Below are positions 50,422-58,963 of a stretch of 64,000 nucleotides of DNA, piece after piece. Both the position numbers and the translations under genes were made by a program. A model generated the notes under the pieces. That model had not been told where the DNA came from, searched no databases, and was given only the letters and a program-made list of their open reading frames with translations. Source of the DNA: Bacteroidota bacterium (GTDB lineage Bacteria > Bacteroidota > Ignavibacteria > Kapaibacteriales > NICIL-2); NCBI GenBank assembly GCA_019695345.1, contig JAIBAE010000002.1, positions 1-64,000 of the forward strand. Reading direction: 5' to 3'. Positions within the stretch are counted from its first letter, which is position 1, and every line of letters begins with the position of its first letter.

Positions 50422-51066
50422 ATGATTCTTGTTACCAAAATACTTCTCCTCTTCGGCTTTTTTGTTGTAGTTACGCTGGTACAAATAGGATGTACCCGTA
50501 AACTCTCCGCTCCTGTTAAGCTCAAGAAAAAACTGTTTAGTCCGGCAAACAAAGCATTGTCAAAACAAGTGCAACAACTCAAAACGTTTTTACAACAAAA
50601 CTCGGAGTACAACAACAGCATTGCGTTTCTTATAGATATGAGTGTACCTTCGGGGCGGAATCGTTTTGTTGTATATGATGTTCAAACCGACTCGGTTCTG
50701 GATAAAGGACTCGTAGCCCACGGCTCCGGCTCAGAGAAAAGGAAGAACGGACATCTCACCTTCAGCAATACACTCAACTCGTTGTGTACATCATTAGGGA
50801 AATATGCCATCGGTAACAGCTACCAAGGCGACTTTGGCAAAGCATATAAGCTCTATGGTTTAGATTCCACTAACAACAACGCATTTAATCGGGATATTGT
50901 ATTACACAAATACGACCGCATGCCCTACAACGAACAACCCGACGACATCTGCCTTAGTTACGGATGCCCAATGGTACACCCTGCGTTCTTTACACGGTTA
51001 GAATCAATGATAGACGCTTCGGAAAAACCAATCCTAATGGTTATCTATTACGGAACTACTTCGTAA
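50422..51066 (+). CDS. L,D-transpeptidase-like murein catalytic domain lipoprotein
   Basis: A 214-aa protein with a lipoprotein signal (LLLFGFFVVVTLVQIGC, Cys at residue 24). The body matches the murein L,D-transpeptidase catalytic family related to YkuD: IAFLIDMSVPSGRNRFVVYD, HGSGSEKRKNGHLTFSNT, IVLHKYDRMP and SYGCPMVHPAFF, the last holding the catalytic Cys in an S-x-G-C pattern with nearby His. It probably acts on peptidoglycan peptides in the periplasm. Its 3' end overlaps the convergent DUF2238 gene by 11 bp. Confidence 0.87.
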   Translation: MILVTKILLLFGFFVVVTLVQIGCTRKLSAPVKLKKKLFSPANKALSKQVQQLKTFLQQNSEYNNSIAFLIDMSVPSGRNRFVVYDVQTDSVLDKGLVAHGSGSEKRKNGHLTFSNTLNSLCTSLGKYAIGNSYQGDFGKAYKLYGLDSTNNNAFNRDIVLHKYDRMPYNEQPDDICLSYGCPMVHPAFFTRLESMIDASEKPILMVIYYGTTS

Positions 51067-51673
51067 AACGTTCAATGTATCGGTCGTGAATGCGCGCAAG
51101 CAACAACACCGTTGTTAACGCGCCCAGTAGTGCATACAACATATCCGATTGCGTATCCCACACATAACCCTGTGTACCCAAAAACGAATCAGCCGACTCG
51201 CCCGATACCACAGCAACAAACCATTCAATAAACTCATAACACGCGCTGATGCTAAGGCACACACAAACGGTTAAAAATGCAATCCATCCTTTGCGTTGCA
51301 CAACCTGCAAACGGATAAACAATTCGCGGGTAATAATGGCAGGTACTAATCCTTGAGCAAAGTGCCCAACCTTATCGTAGTTATTTCTGCTTTGGTGAAA
51401 CACTTCTTTCACCCAATCAAACAGCGGAACAAGAGCGTAAGTATAATGTCCGCCAACAAACAGGATGCAGCAATGGAGCACAATAAACGTGTACGCAAAT
51501 GTTGTAAAAGTAAATCTGTTCCGCGTAGCAATCAGCACAATCATACCTATCACCGCCGGAAACACTTCCAACATCCATGTAAAATAATCGTGCGGCTGAA
51601 CAACCGACCACACCAACACAATGCAATACACCGCAGCCAACACAACATGCGCACGCGGAATAGAAGTACCCAT
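51056..51673 (-). CDS. DUF2238 (YjdF-like) membrane protein
   Basis: A 205-aa integral membrane protein with about six TM helices (VVLAAVYCIVLVWSVV, VFPAVIGMIVLIA, FAYTFIVLHCCILFVGGHYTY, WIAFLTVCVCLSISACYEF, MLYALLGALTTVLLLA). DUF2238 signatures are VGHFAQGLVPAI and ACYEFIEWFVAVVSGESADSFLGTQGYVWDTQSD (a polar, possibly metal-binding patch). The family's role is unknown. Confidence 0.88.
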   Translation of the reverse strand: MGTSIPRAHVVLAAVYCIVLVWSVVQPHDYFTWMLEVFPAVIGMIVLIATRNRFTFTTFAYTFIVLHCCILFVGGHYTYALVPLFDWVKEVFHQSRNNYDKVGHFAQGLVPAIITRELFIRLQVVQRKGWIAFLTVCVCLSISACYEFIEWFVAVVSGESADSFLGTQGYVWDTQSDMLYALLGALTTVLLLARIHDRYIERFTK

Positions 51674-51717
51674 ATAGTTTATCCTTTAAAGTAATCTGTA
51701 TCAAAAGTACTAAACTA

Positions 51718-51810
51718 TTTGCTATCGCATTGCCGCACCGCACCGCACTTCAATATCCTGCTTTTGTACTTGCGGAACAGAACCTTATGCAAGAAAGAAA
51801 GGTTATCGTG
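51718..51810 (+). repeat. R1 dispersed repeat, copy 19
   Basis: Long copy: TTTGCTATCGCATTGCCGCACC, TTGCGGAACAGAACCTTATG and GGTTATCGTG. It lies in the 383-bp gap 51674-52056, followed by R5 at 51839. Confidence 0.8.
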
Positions 51811-51838
51811 TGTGTAGGGAAAGCAGGTAGGTAAATTT

Positions 51839-51880
51839 CCCTCATCCCTTCCTTCTCCCATTGGGAGAAGGTGCCCGCAG
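51839..51880. repeat. R5 repeat, intergenic copy
   Basis: CCCTCATCCCTTCCTTCTCC and CATTGGGAGAAGGTG, identical over 35 bp to the copy translated within cyclase 3 at 17394. Confidence 0.85.
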
Positions 51881-52056
51881 GAGATAGTTGAATGCAACTG
51901 GCTCTTTACAATTTGTGGGAATTAACGTATTGAGTAATATTTAACCTATTTCTTGCCAACTCACTACACTACTATAGCGGTACATGAACGCAACATTAGC
52001 AGAAAGAACTATACACTCAACCTAAGTTTAAGATTATTACATAACAGCAACCGCTA

Positions 52057-53907
52057 CTATAACTCTATAACTACTTTCTTTATCTCGTATGACTTGTCGT
52101 CCTTCTTAGATAGAATATCTGCTTTTAAGAGATCTCCACAAATTTTCCTCACCTTACGTCCTAAACTCTCATAAGTTGTAGGTTCAATTTCTTTACCGTG
52201 AAGTTGAGAATACAACTCAGGCGTAATTACATTAGGTTTGATTGATTGATTGTTATAATGATTATACCTGTAAACAATATTTAGAACTCGTTTGTGTGCA
52301 TCATCCAATCCAGTTAATGGTTTTCCTGTTTGCTCTTCGATTTGTTTGGTAAAATCAACTAAAGTTAACTCCTTATCCAAAACATAAACAGGAGTTTGTT
52401 CTGAACTTGCAGAAGGGTGTTCTAAGACAAGTCCTGATTGTTTTAAGTCAGAAAGAACATCCAAGTGATTATTGCTCGGACTTAATAAAATTGTGTACCG
52501 GCGTTTTTGATTAAGTCTTTCTGATTTAAGCAAGTACGCTAAAACTAATTTATGCTCTTGGGTTATTTTACCCTCAAGTCGCTCATGTAAATATCCGTTA
52601 AAGGAGTTCATCCATCTCAGTGTTTCATCGTCCATCAGTTTGCCAGATGGAATGACCAAAGAAATAGTGTCTGGAACTGATAAGTCATAATAGGGAACGT
52701 CGATTTGATTTTCCAGACAAACACTAACTAATGTTGCCATGCCTATTCCCTGACTTTCAATCTTGTCAAATGCTTTTAGAACATTCGCAAGTTTTGGGTT
52801 TTTTGTCTCTGGAACTCCAGATATTATTCGTCTTATTTCATTTTTGGTTGAAGTGTCAGTTATCAACATCTTTTGCTTAAAACTGCCAGGATTTTTGATT
52901 TCAATACTTTCTCCAGGATTAATTTTGATAGTGATAAATTTATTCGCGATGTAATCCCTATGAGCAAAAGCGTTGTTTACTACTTCTCGGACTAACTTTT
53001 CAGGGAACTCTGGTTCGCTTCTACCACCGCCAATGTAGCTCCTTCCAACTTTGATATGTCCCCAAACAAATGAGAAAGCATCATCCATCAAATTAATTAC
53101 ATCGTTCTGAGAAATTCTTTTATCTCGTCCAATGTCATTTCCTGTTTCAAAATAGCAATCAACCTCCGCTCTGTATTCAAGATACTGAAACGGCTCTTTG
53201 CCAAATAATAGAAGTCCGAGAACAGTTACAGCACCTTCTGAATTTATACAGTAGCGTCTTGCAAGGAAATCAGCTGCATCTTGAAGGTCTTTCTTAACAG
53301 TTTCCTTTTTACCGGTAGTGTTTATTCTAACAATAAATTGATTGATTTTATCAATATCCAAATCATATATTGTTGCCTTTGCAACTGGGCTAATCTCTTT
53401 TGAATACTCCAACTCAGCTTTGTATTCCCTATGTTGAATAAGCCTTGACTGAGGGATAACCTTATCTTGAGTTAATACACGCTCATAATAAACACCATCA
53501 AACTTCAAATATTTTAGATCTTCACTTAAAGGATGTACTGTTAAAATGGCTAATGTTTTTCCATGAACAGTTCTGTAATCAAAGTCTATGTTTTGAGATA
53601 AATCTGGCAGCACATCGTTGTCATTTCTGAAAAACTTACTTCTAAGCTCTATAAGTCGTCCCTCATTGTTTCTGTCGAAACCCGTAAAATTATATTTCTT
53701 ATTTCGTTCCCTAATACCACAAATTACATAGCCACCGTTGGTGTTAAGATAAGCACATACTGTTTCTTTGAGTGAAGTCCATTCGTTGCCAGATGAAAGG
53801 TCTTTCAGTTCAACAATAGAATCCTCATTATCTTGAAATTGTCCAGTCAAGAGAGTGGTCTCAATTCGTGAAATAGTTTTATTTAGTAAATCGTTTTTGT
53901 CTGTCAT
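52057..53907 (-). CDS. AlbA/Schlafen-type ATP-binding protein, putative regulator
   Basis: A 616-aa protein. The N-terminal AlbA_2/Schlafen domain (residues about 25-140) has SIVELKDLSSGNEWTSLKETV and AYLNTNGGYVICGIRE, the usual ExK...E-x-xAxxNxxGGxxxxG pattern. Around residues 300-400 is a HATPase_c_4-like segment with EKLVREVVNNAFAHRDY and SQGIGMATLVSVCLEN. The remainder is winged-helix-like. Members are annotated as regulators, or sit in defence loci. Base composition is AT-rich relative to neighbours, and it stands alone. Confidence 0.85.
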   Translation of the reverse strand: MTDKNDLLNKTISRIETTLLTGQFQDNEDSIVELKDLSSGNEWTSLKETVCAYLNTNGGYVICGIRERNKKYNFTGFDRNNEGRLIELRSKFFRNDNDVLPDLSQNIDFDYRTVHGKTLAILTVHPLSEDLKYLKFDGVYYERVLTQDKVIPQSRLIQHREYKAELEYSKEISPVAKATIYDLDIDKINQFIVRINTTGKKETVKKDLQDAADFLARRYCINSEGAVTVLGLLLFGKEPFQYLEYRAEVDCYFETGNDIGRDKRISQNDVINLMDDAFSFVWGHIKVGRSYIGGGRSEPEFPEKLVREVVNNAFAHRDYIANKFITIKINPGESIEIKNPGSFKQKMLITDTSTKNEIRRIISGVPETKNPKLANVLKAFDKIESQGIGMATLVSVCLENQIDVPYYDLSVPDTISLVIPSGKLMDDETLRWMNSFNGYLHERLEGKITQEHKLVLAYLLKSERLNQKRRYTILLSPSNNHLDVLSDLKQSGLVLEHPSASSEQTPVYVLDKELTLVDFTKQIEEQTGKPLTGLDDAHKRVLNIVYRYNHYNNQSIKPNVITPELYSQLHGKEIEPTTYESLGRKVRKICGDLLKADILSKKDDKSYEIKKVVIEL

Positions 53908-54124
53908 AATTGTTAACGAAGGTGGTTAGTTTTGGTCAGGATTTTCAACTGGTCAACTGTCGTTCCAAGGTTACACCTAATATTAGGATTGACGAATTAC
54001 TATTATCAGAATGTCACTAATCCATCCTACATAACGTGGATGGATGACACTCTTTCGTCATTTTCCACAAACATACCAATCATTTCAATTTCAACCTACA
54101 CGATTTACGGTGTTTTGTTACGTG

Positions 54125-54188
54125 TGGTTCTGTTCCGCAAGATGAGGATGAGATACACATTGCCGTGCGGTGCGGTTTGCGATAGCAA
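54125..54188 (-). repeat. R1 dispersed repeat, copy 20
   Basis: Ends 3 bp from the stop of the LytTR regulator gene and reads in its direction (GTTGCTATCGCAAACCGCACC, ... TTGCGGAACAGAACC). Confidence 0.82.
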
Positions 54189-54191
54189 CAA

Positions 54192-54968
54192 CTATTGGAT
54201 GTTCAGTTGGGCAAGAACGTCTTCAACACGGCGGCGGGCTATTTCTACGCGGGCGTTATCGGTTGTGATGATGTGCCAGCCATCGGTGCGGTGAACCTGA
54301 TGCACATGCGCAAGATTTACCAGATGCGAACGATGTACTCGCATAAACCCCGAACCTTCCAGAAGCTCTTCGTATTCTTTAATAGGTTTGCATACAAGGA
54401 TCTTTTTTCCATCGTGCAAGAAGAATGTGGTGTAGGTGTTATCGCTTTCGCAACGGATGATGTGATTGGTTGGAATAAACTCGAAACCGTTTGTTGTGGG
54501 CACGGCAATTTTACCAAGTGTTTTTGTGTTTGCCGCAAGTGTTTGCATTACTATGCTTACCTGTTTGCTTTTATCGCTTTCGGAATAGTTTGCAGTCCGC
54601 TCGGTTTTTATGCGCTCTATACATGCACGGAGTTCGTCTATATCAACGGGTTTGAGAAGGTAATCGAGCGCACCTGCTTTTATTGCTTTTATGGCGTACT
54701 CCTGATATGCCGTTACAAACACTACCTGAAATGTACGCTGCTCTATTGAAGCAAGAACATCAAAGCCGTTTTCGTTGGGCATGTTGATATCTAAGAACAG
54801 AACATCGGGGTTTGTTGCTGCAAGTGCGGTGCGTGCCTCGGTTGCATTAGAGGCAGTTGCCACTACTGTTACATTCTCGCAATAGTTATGCAGAAAGTTC
54901 ACCAGCATTTTTACACCATGCGGCTCATCGTCTACAACAACTGCCCGTAATTCCTGTGTTTCCTGCAT
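54192..54968 (-). CDS. LytTR-family response regulator
   Basis: A 258-aa regulator: REC domain at residues about 7-120 with AVVVDDEPHG, phospho-acceptor Asp in VLFLDINMPNENGFDVL, and VTAYQEYAIKAIKAGALDYLLKPVD; LytTR DNA-binding domain at about 158-256 with EFIPTNHIIRCESDNTYTTF, ILVCKPIKEYEELL and FMRVHRSHLVNLAHV. The probable partner kinase is the TPR-histidine kinase at 56153-57985. Three direct repeats in the divergent spacer (55041-55092) have the spacing expected for its binding sites. Confidence 0.94.
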   Translation of the reverse strand: MQETQELRAVVVDDEPHGVKMLVNFLHNYCENVTVVATASNATEARTALAATNPDVLFLDINMPNENGFDVLASIEQRTFQVVFVTAYQEYAIKAIKAGALDYLLKPVDIDELRACIERIKTERTANYSESDKSKQVSIVMQTLAANTKTLGKIAVPTTNGFEFIPTNHIIRCESDNTYTTFFLHDGKKILVCKPIKEYEELLEGSGFMRVHRSHLVNLAHVHQVHRTDGWHIITTDNARVEIARRRVEDVLAQLNIQ

Positions 54969-55040
54969 AATATCAACGGTTTTATAAAAAACATCCTAAA
55001 AACTATTGTACGGGTTAAACCTGCCGTATGTATCGGACGG

Positions 55041-55092
55041 CCGTTTACAAACCCAAATAAACCGCTTACAATCCGGTTTTGGCCGCTTACAA
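55041..55092 (+). promoter_or_regulatory. Putative LytTR operator: three direct repeats CCGYTTACAA at 21-bp spacing
   Basis: CCGTTTACAA at 55041, CCGCTTACAA at 55062 and CCGCTTACAA at 55083 are spaced by exactly 21 bp, two DNA turns. LytTR regulators bind pairs of about 9-bp direct repeats with such spacing. The site lies 73 bp from the LytTR gene start and 127 bp before the T9SS gene start, so it could control both. Confidence 0.7.
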
Positions 55093-55218
55093 AGTGCTCT
55101 TTTTGTACCCCCCGAAACCGCCCGATATTCGCACCAAGTCGGGACGCGAACTAAACACAACCTAATCAACAACACGCAACCGACAATGTTTTTTCATCAC
55201 TTTCTTGTAGGAGTATTT

Positions 55219-56046
55219 ATGAAAACAGGTAACTTTTTCCGTTCTGCACTCAGTGCTTTGGCAATTGCAATCTTTGGTATCATTGCCTTCGGTTCCAACA
55301 CAGAAGCAAACGCACAATGCTTAGCACCAGCTAATGTTGCATTGGTTCCGGCACCGGGAGCAGGTCCGTGTTGCTTTTTGGTTCGCGTTCAGTTTAACGC
55401 TGCAGGTAACTATACTTGGGTTAGAGTAACAAAAGCCGGTTCTGTTGTGGGCGGGGCTCCAAATGCCGGATTTACCAATGCTGCTTTAGCACTTCCTAAC
55501 TCCGTAACTTTTACTCCGGCGGCTGTTCCATTTTTCCCGGGTGCAGGTTGGCATACACTTGGTATGGTATGCTTTAATGCGGGTGGTATGGTTACTATCA
55601 CTACAAATGGCGGTTGCCCTCCAATTAACATTTGGGTAAACTGTAACGGCCCAATTGGTGGCGGCAATCCTCCAGGTGGCGGTGGTGGAATTGTAGTAAA
55701 CAATCCTGATGGTAATATAGATGTAAACATCAACTTAGGTAAAAGCACAGCAGACGATAACACAATGGAATCAACAGTAGCACAAAACTTTATGATTTCT
55801 CCTAACCCAGCTACAACAACTTCTACAGTACGTTTCAGCACAACACAAGTAACAAACAATGTAACATTATATATTACTGATATCACCGGCCGTGAAGTAA
55901 TGCGCGTACTTGACGGCGCAACCTTAGGAAAAGGCAATCAGGAAATACCTGTAAGTATGGAAGCTCTTACGGCAGGTATGTATCAGGTTACGTTACGTGC
56001 AGAGGGTGCGTTATTGTTCAACTCAACAATGAGTGTGGTTCGCTAA
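55219..56046 (+). CDS. Small secreted protein with glycine-rich linker and T9SS domain
   Basis: The ATG at 55219 has AGGAG seven bases upstream and gives a good signal peptide (FFRSALSALAIAIFGIIAFG, cleavage after ANAQ). The 275-aa product has a cysteine-containing beta domain (PAPGAGPCCFLVRVQFNAAGNY, GCPPINIWVNCNGP), a glycine/proline linker around residues 155-170, and a T9SS type A domain (FMISPNPATTTSTVRF, LYITDITGREVMRVLDG, LTAGMYQVTLRAEG). It is probably the target of the flanking LytTR/kinase system, from the operator and the position. Function of the small domain is unknown. Confidence 0.85.
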   Translation: MKTGNFFRSALSALAIAIFGIIAFGSNTEANAQCLAPANVALVPAPGAGPCCFLVRVQFNAAGNYTWVRVTKAGSVVGGAPNAGFTNAALALPNSVTFTPAAVPFFPGAGWHTLGMVCFNAGGMVTITTNGGCPPINIWVNCNGPIGGGNPPGGGGGIVVNNPDGNIDVNINLGKSTADDNTMESTVAQNFMISPNPATTTSTVRFSTTQVTNNVTLYITDITGREVMRVLDGATLGKGNQEIPVSMEALTAGMYQVTLRAEGALLFNSTMSVVR

Positions 56047-56069
56047 GAAACATCCCCAAACCCCAAACT

Positions 56070-56115
56070 AAGCCGTACCTGATTGCATAAACAACAGGTG
56101 CGGCTTACCTTTTTT
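56070..56115 (+). terminator. Rho-independent terminator of the T9SS gene
   Basis: A 12-bp stem, AAGCCGTACCTG against CAGGTGCGGCTT (one T-G pair), with a 13-base loop and then CCTTTTTTAG. It lies 23 bp after the stop at 56046. Confidence 0.9.
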
Positions 56116-56152
56116 AGTAATATTGGAACGATGTGTATAGTTTTGCCTCAGA

Positions 56153-57985
56153 ATGAACTCCGGCGCACACCATATAGCAACAATAGAACAACTTCTTAAC
56201 TCAAGCAAAGAAGCAGAAGCTACTTCTATACCACAGACAATTGCACATACACAAAATGCTTTAGCTCTGGCAAGAACTACCCATGAGGGCAATTACATCT
56301 GGCAATGTATAGAACGCCTTGGATTGCTGATGTTCCGCCATAAAGTTCCATGCCTTACCGAGCAGGATTTTTTAGAAGGCATTGAATGTGCTCAGGAATG
56401 TGGCAACGAACACAAAGGAATATTGCTGTATCTGCAACTTGCCACATTGTATAAAGAGCAATCACGCTACAGCGAGGCAATTCAGTACATCCAAAAAGCA
56501 ATTCACATTGCACAACAGCACCATGACATTGCTACCGAAGGTCTTTCCTACGGACACATGGGAAACATTTACTACGAGTTAGGTGAGTATAGTTTAGCAT
56601 TTGAGTGTTTACACAAATCGCTTCACATTGCCGAACAAGAAGGTAACCAACGTGTAATACAAAGCCAGTTAAATAATTTGGGCTCGCTGTATCATAAGTT
56701 AGGCAGATACTCCGATGCTCTTCAGTACTTCGAGCAATCGTTAACAATTCGGCGTGATATTGCTCATCCCATTCTTATTGCTTCCAGTTTAACAAACATA
56801 GGAGATGTGTATCGTGCATTACATCAATACGAAGATGCACTATCATTCCTCAACGAATCACTCTCTATCTCGGAATCAATACAGAATAATCATCTTATCG
56901 TTCTCAATAAAGCAAACATTGGTCTGGTACACGAGGAAACCGGCAATTACAATACTTCGTTGCAATACTGCACAGAAGCATTAGAACTTGCTAAAGAAGT
57001 TGAACCAATACAATTTGTTGCCGATTTATGCTGTAACCTTGCACGCGTGTATAATCGTTCCGGCGAGTACAACAGGGCATTGGATTTACTTGACCAATCT
57101 CGTGTTATTGCCTTACAGCATTCCAATAAAGATTTACTCACCATTGTGTATTACAACTTATCGCAGGTGTACGAGAATCTTAGTGATATACCGCAAGCAT
57201 ACAAATGGCACAAGTTGTTTGTTGAAACACAACACGCAACCCATACCGAAGAAAAAGAACGTGACATTGCCCGCCAGGAACGCTTGCTAACCTTACAAAA
57301 AGCTGAGCAGGCACGTCTGTTGTTAGAAAAACAACTCATGCAATCAGAACAGAATGCACTACGCGCTCAAATCAATCCGCACTTTTTGTTCAACTCGCTT
57401 AACAGTATTCAATCGTTATTAGCCGATACACAAACGGAACAAGCTCTACGGTATCTCTCACGCTTTGCGCGATTAATGCGTTCTATACTCGATAACTCTC
57501 GTAAGGCATCGGTCTCGCTGCAATCGGAGCTTGAAATTTATCAGTTGTATGTTGATATTGAACAACTTCGTTTCCAGCATACGTTTACGTACAATGTAGA
57601 AATCCACCCGTACTGCGATGTCGAGGATATGGATGTACCGCCCATGATAGCACAACCATTCTTAGAAAATGCAATATGGCATGGCTTACTTCCTAGAAAA
57701 GAAAATGCAACACTTACCGTGCGCATCAAACCACTTGATACCAACCGTTACATAATGGAAGTTGAAGATAATGGAATAGGCAGAGAGCGCAGCCAACAAC
57801 ATAAAACGCAATCAACACCAATGCACACCTCGGCAGGTATGAACATCATAAACGAGCGGCTCACCATACTTGGCAATCTACTCAATCTGGAACTCCACTG
57901 CACCGTGGAAGATGTAATAGAAAATAACGTCTGCTCTGGCACACGCGTTAGCATCATACTTCCTATTCAAACCATACGGGTATAA
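56153..57985 (+). CDS. TPR-containing LytS-type histidine kinase
   Basis: A 610-aa cytosolic kinase with no TM. Residues about 40-390 are TPR units (SYGHMGNIYYELGEYSLAFE, QLNNLGSLYHKLGRYSDALQY); a coiled helix rich in Glu/Gln follows (EKERDIARQERLLTLQKAEQ), then the His_kinase domain with phospho-acceptor His in ALRAQINPHFLFNSLNSIQ and a HATPase_c domain with VPPMIAQPFLENAIWHGL and VEDNGIGRE. This type pairs with LytTR regulators, and the regulator gene is 1.2 kb away. The TPR unit probably senses a protein partner. Confidence 0.94.
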   Translation: MNSGAHHIATIEQLLNSSKEAEATSIPQTIAHTQNALALARTTHEGNYIWQCIERLGLLMFRHKVPCLTEQDFLEGIECAQECGNEHKGILLYLQLATLYKEQSRYSEAIQYIQKAIHIAQQHHDIATEGLSYGHMGNIYYELGEYSLAFECLHKSLHIAEQEGNQRVIQSQLNNLGSLYHKLGRYSDALQYFEQSLTIRRDIAHPILIASSLTNIGDVYRALHQYEDALSFLNESLSISESIQNNHLIVLNKANIGLVHEETGNYNTSLQYCTEALELAKEVEPIQFVADLCCNLARVYNRSGEYNRALDLLDQSRVIALQHSNKDLLTIVYYNLSQVYENLSDIPQAYKWHKLFVETQHATHTEEKERDIARQERLLTLQKAEQARLLLEKQLMQSEQNALRAQINPHFLFNSLNSIQSLLADTQTEQALRYLSRFARLMRSILDNSRKASVSLQSELEIYQLYVDIEQLRFQHTFTYNVEIHPYCDVEDMDVPPMIAQPFLENAIWHGLLPRKENATLTVRIKPLDTNRYIMEVEDNGIGRERSQQHKTQSTPMHTSAGMNIINERLTILGNLLNLELHCTVEDVIENNVCSGTRVSIILPIQTIRV

Positions 57986-57991
57986 ATCTTC

Positions 57992-58090
57992 TGCTATCGC
58001 GTGACCGCACCAAACCGCACTAACAATATAAAATCTTACTTTGCGGTTTAGAACAGTGGTTTAAGTTTAAGTTAACTACAATTATCGTGG
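57992..58090 (+). repeat. R1 dispersed repeat, copy 21
   Basis: Starts 7 bp after the kinase stop, same direction: TGCTATCGCGTGACCGCACC, TTGCGGTTTAGAACAG and AATTATCGTGG. Confidence 0.78.
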
Positions 58091-58138
58091 ATGGATATAA
58101 AAATGTGTGTAAAACTGTTTTTAATTACAGAGGTAAGT

Positions 58139-58705
58139 CTATATCACTTCCACTCCATTTTTGTCGAGTGTGTATCTATAGCCTTCCCAGTCAATTAGTA
58201 AAATTTTATCGGCTTGAATTGCAAATGAATTGTCGCCGTCTGAAGTTACAAATATGTCTCTTGCTCTAAATGTCCATTTTTCATTACCATTGATATCAAT
58301 TCTGGAAATTTGTAATTCGCCATGAATTAGAAAGTCATTATCAAATTGGTAAATACCAAAACATGTTGCTGGGTCAAGCCTTTTGAACCAGTTAATCGAC
58401 AAATTAGGAAGTTCCAATGAGTAAACTTTGTCACAGCAACAAATTAACAGAGCATCTTCGGAAACTATGAAAGATTTGTTGTGAATTGTTGTTCCGCCAC
58501 CAACTTCACAAATTATTGCACTTGCCAATTCTACGTCTGCTAATTTTACGCGAATACCATGTTTGGAAGTCGGATAAAACTTTTCTATACTCGTTGAATC
58601 ACTAAAATATATCTTATCATAGCGAGAAACATTATCGACCGAATTTATAGTATAAGTTTGGTCATCAACAATTTCAATAGAGTAGTCTTTATATTTTACA
58701 ATCAT
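58139..58705 (-). CDS. Small beta-propeller-like protein of unknown function
   Basis: A 188-aa protein without signal peptide. It alternates short strands with aromatic-Gly turns (DDQTYTINSVDNVSRYDKIYF, LLICCCDKVYSLELPNLSINW, QISRIDINGNEKWTFRARDIF, ILLIDWEGYRYTLDKNG), reminiscent of PQQ-like or tachylectin-like propeller blades. AT-rich. No neighbour suggests a role. Confidence 0.6.
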   Translation of the reverse strand: MIVKYKDYSIEIVDDQTYTINSVDNVSRYDKIYFSDSTSIEKFYPTSKHGIRVKLADVELASAIICEVGGGTTIHNKSFIVSEDALLICCCDKVYSLELPNLSINWFKRLDPATCFGIYQFDNDFLIHGELQISRIDINGNEKWTFRARDIFVTSDGDNSFAIQADKILLIDWEGYRYTLDKNGVEVI

Positions 58706-58851
58706 AGAATGTTCAACAGAATGATCAGAGGGAATGTGTTATGCTTAATTATAACTATAACTATTTTGAATACTTATTACTCTTACTTTCCTTCTACCCA
58801 CAAACATACCTCTCACACCTATCACGAACAACGCTGTTTTATAATGGTTGC

Positions 58852-58915
58852 TCTCTCCCGCATTGTGTTGCCACTTTGTTTGCACTAACATTTGGTGCGG
58901 TCACGCGTTAGCAAA
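58852..58915 (-). repeat. R1 dispersed repeat, copy 22
   Basis: On the minus strand TTTGCTAACGCGTGACCGCACC at the start and ATGCGGGAGAGAGC at the end. It lies upstream of the glycosyltransferase-like gene. Confidence 0.72.
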
Positions 58916-58926
58916 GCATTACTCTG

Positions 58927-58934
58927 TATCTTTG
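58927..58934 (+). promoter_or_regulatory. Candidate -7 box for the membrane glycosyltransferase-like gene
   Basis: TATCTTTG, an exact TAnnTTTG match, 29 bp before the ATG at 58964. The same octamer precedes 40112. Confidence 0.4.
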
Positions 58935-58963
58935 TTTAATCTGAATATTGATTCCATATCTGC

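Noticed and set aside
55410-55937. 175-codon minus-strand frame opposite the T9SS protein
   Set aside because: Proline-rich mirror of the glycine-rich linker; the plus-strand gene has an RBS, signal peptide, T9SS domain and terminator.
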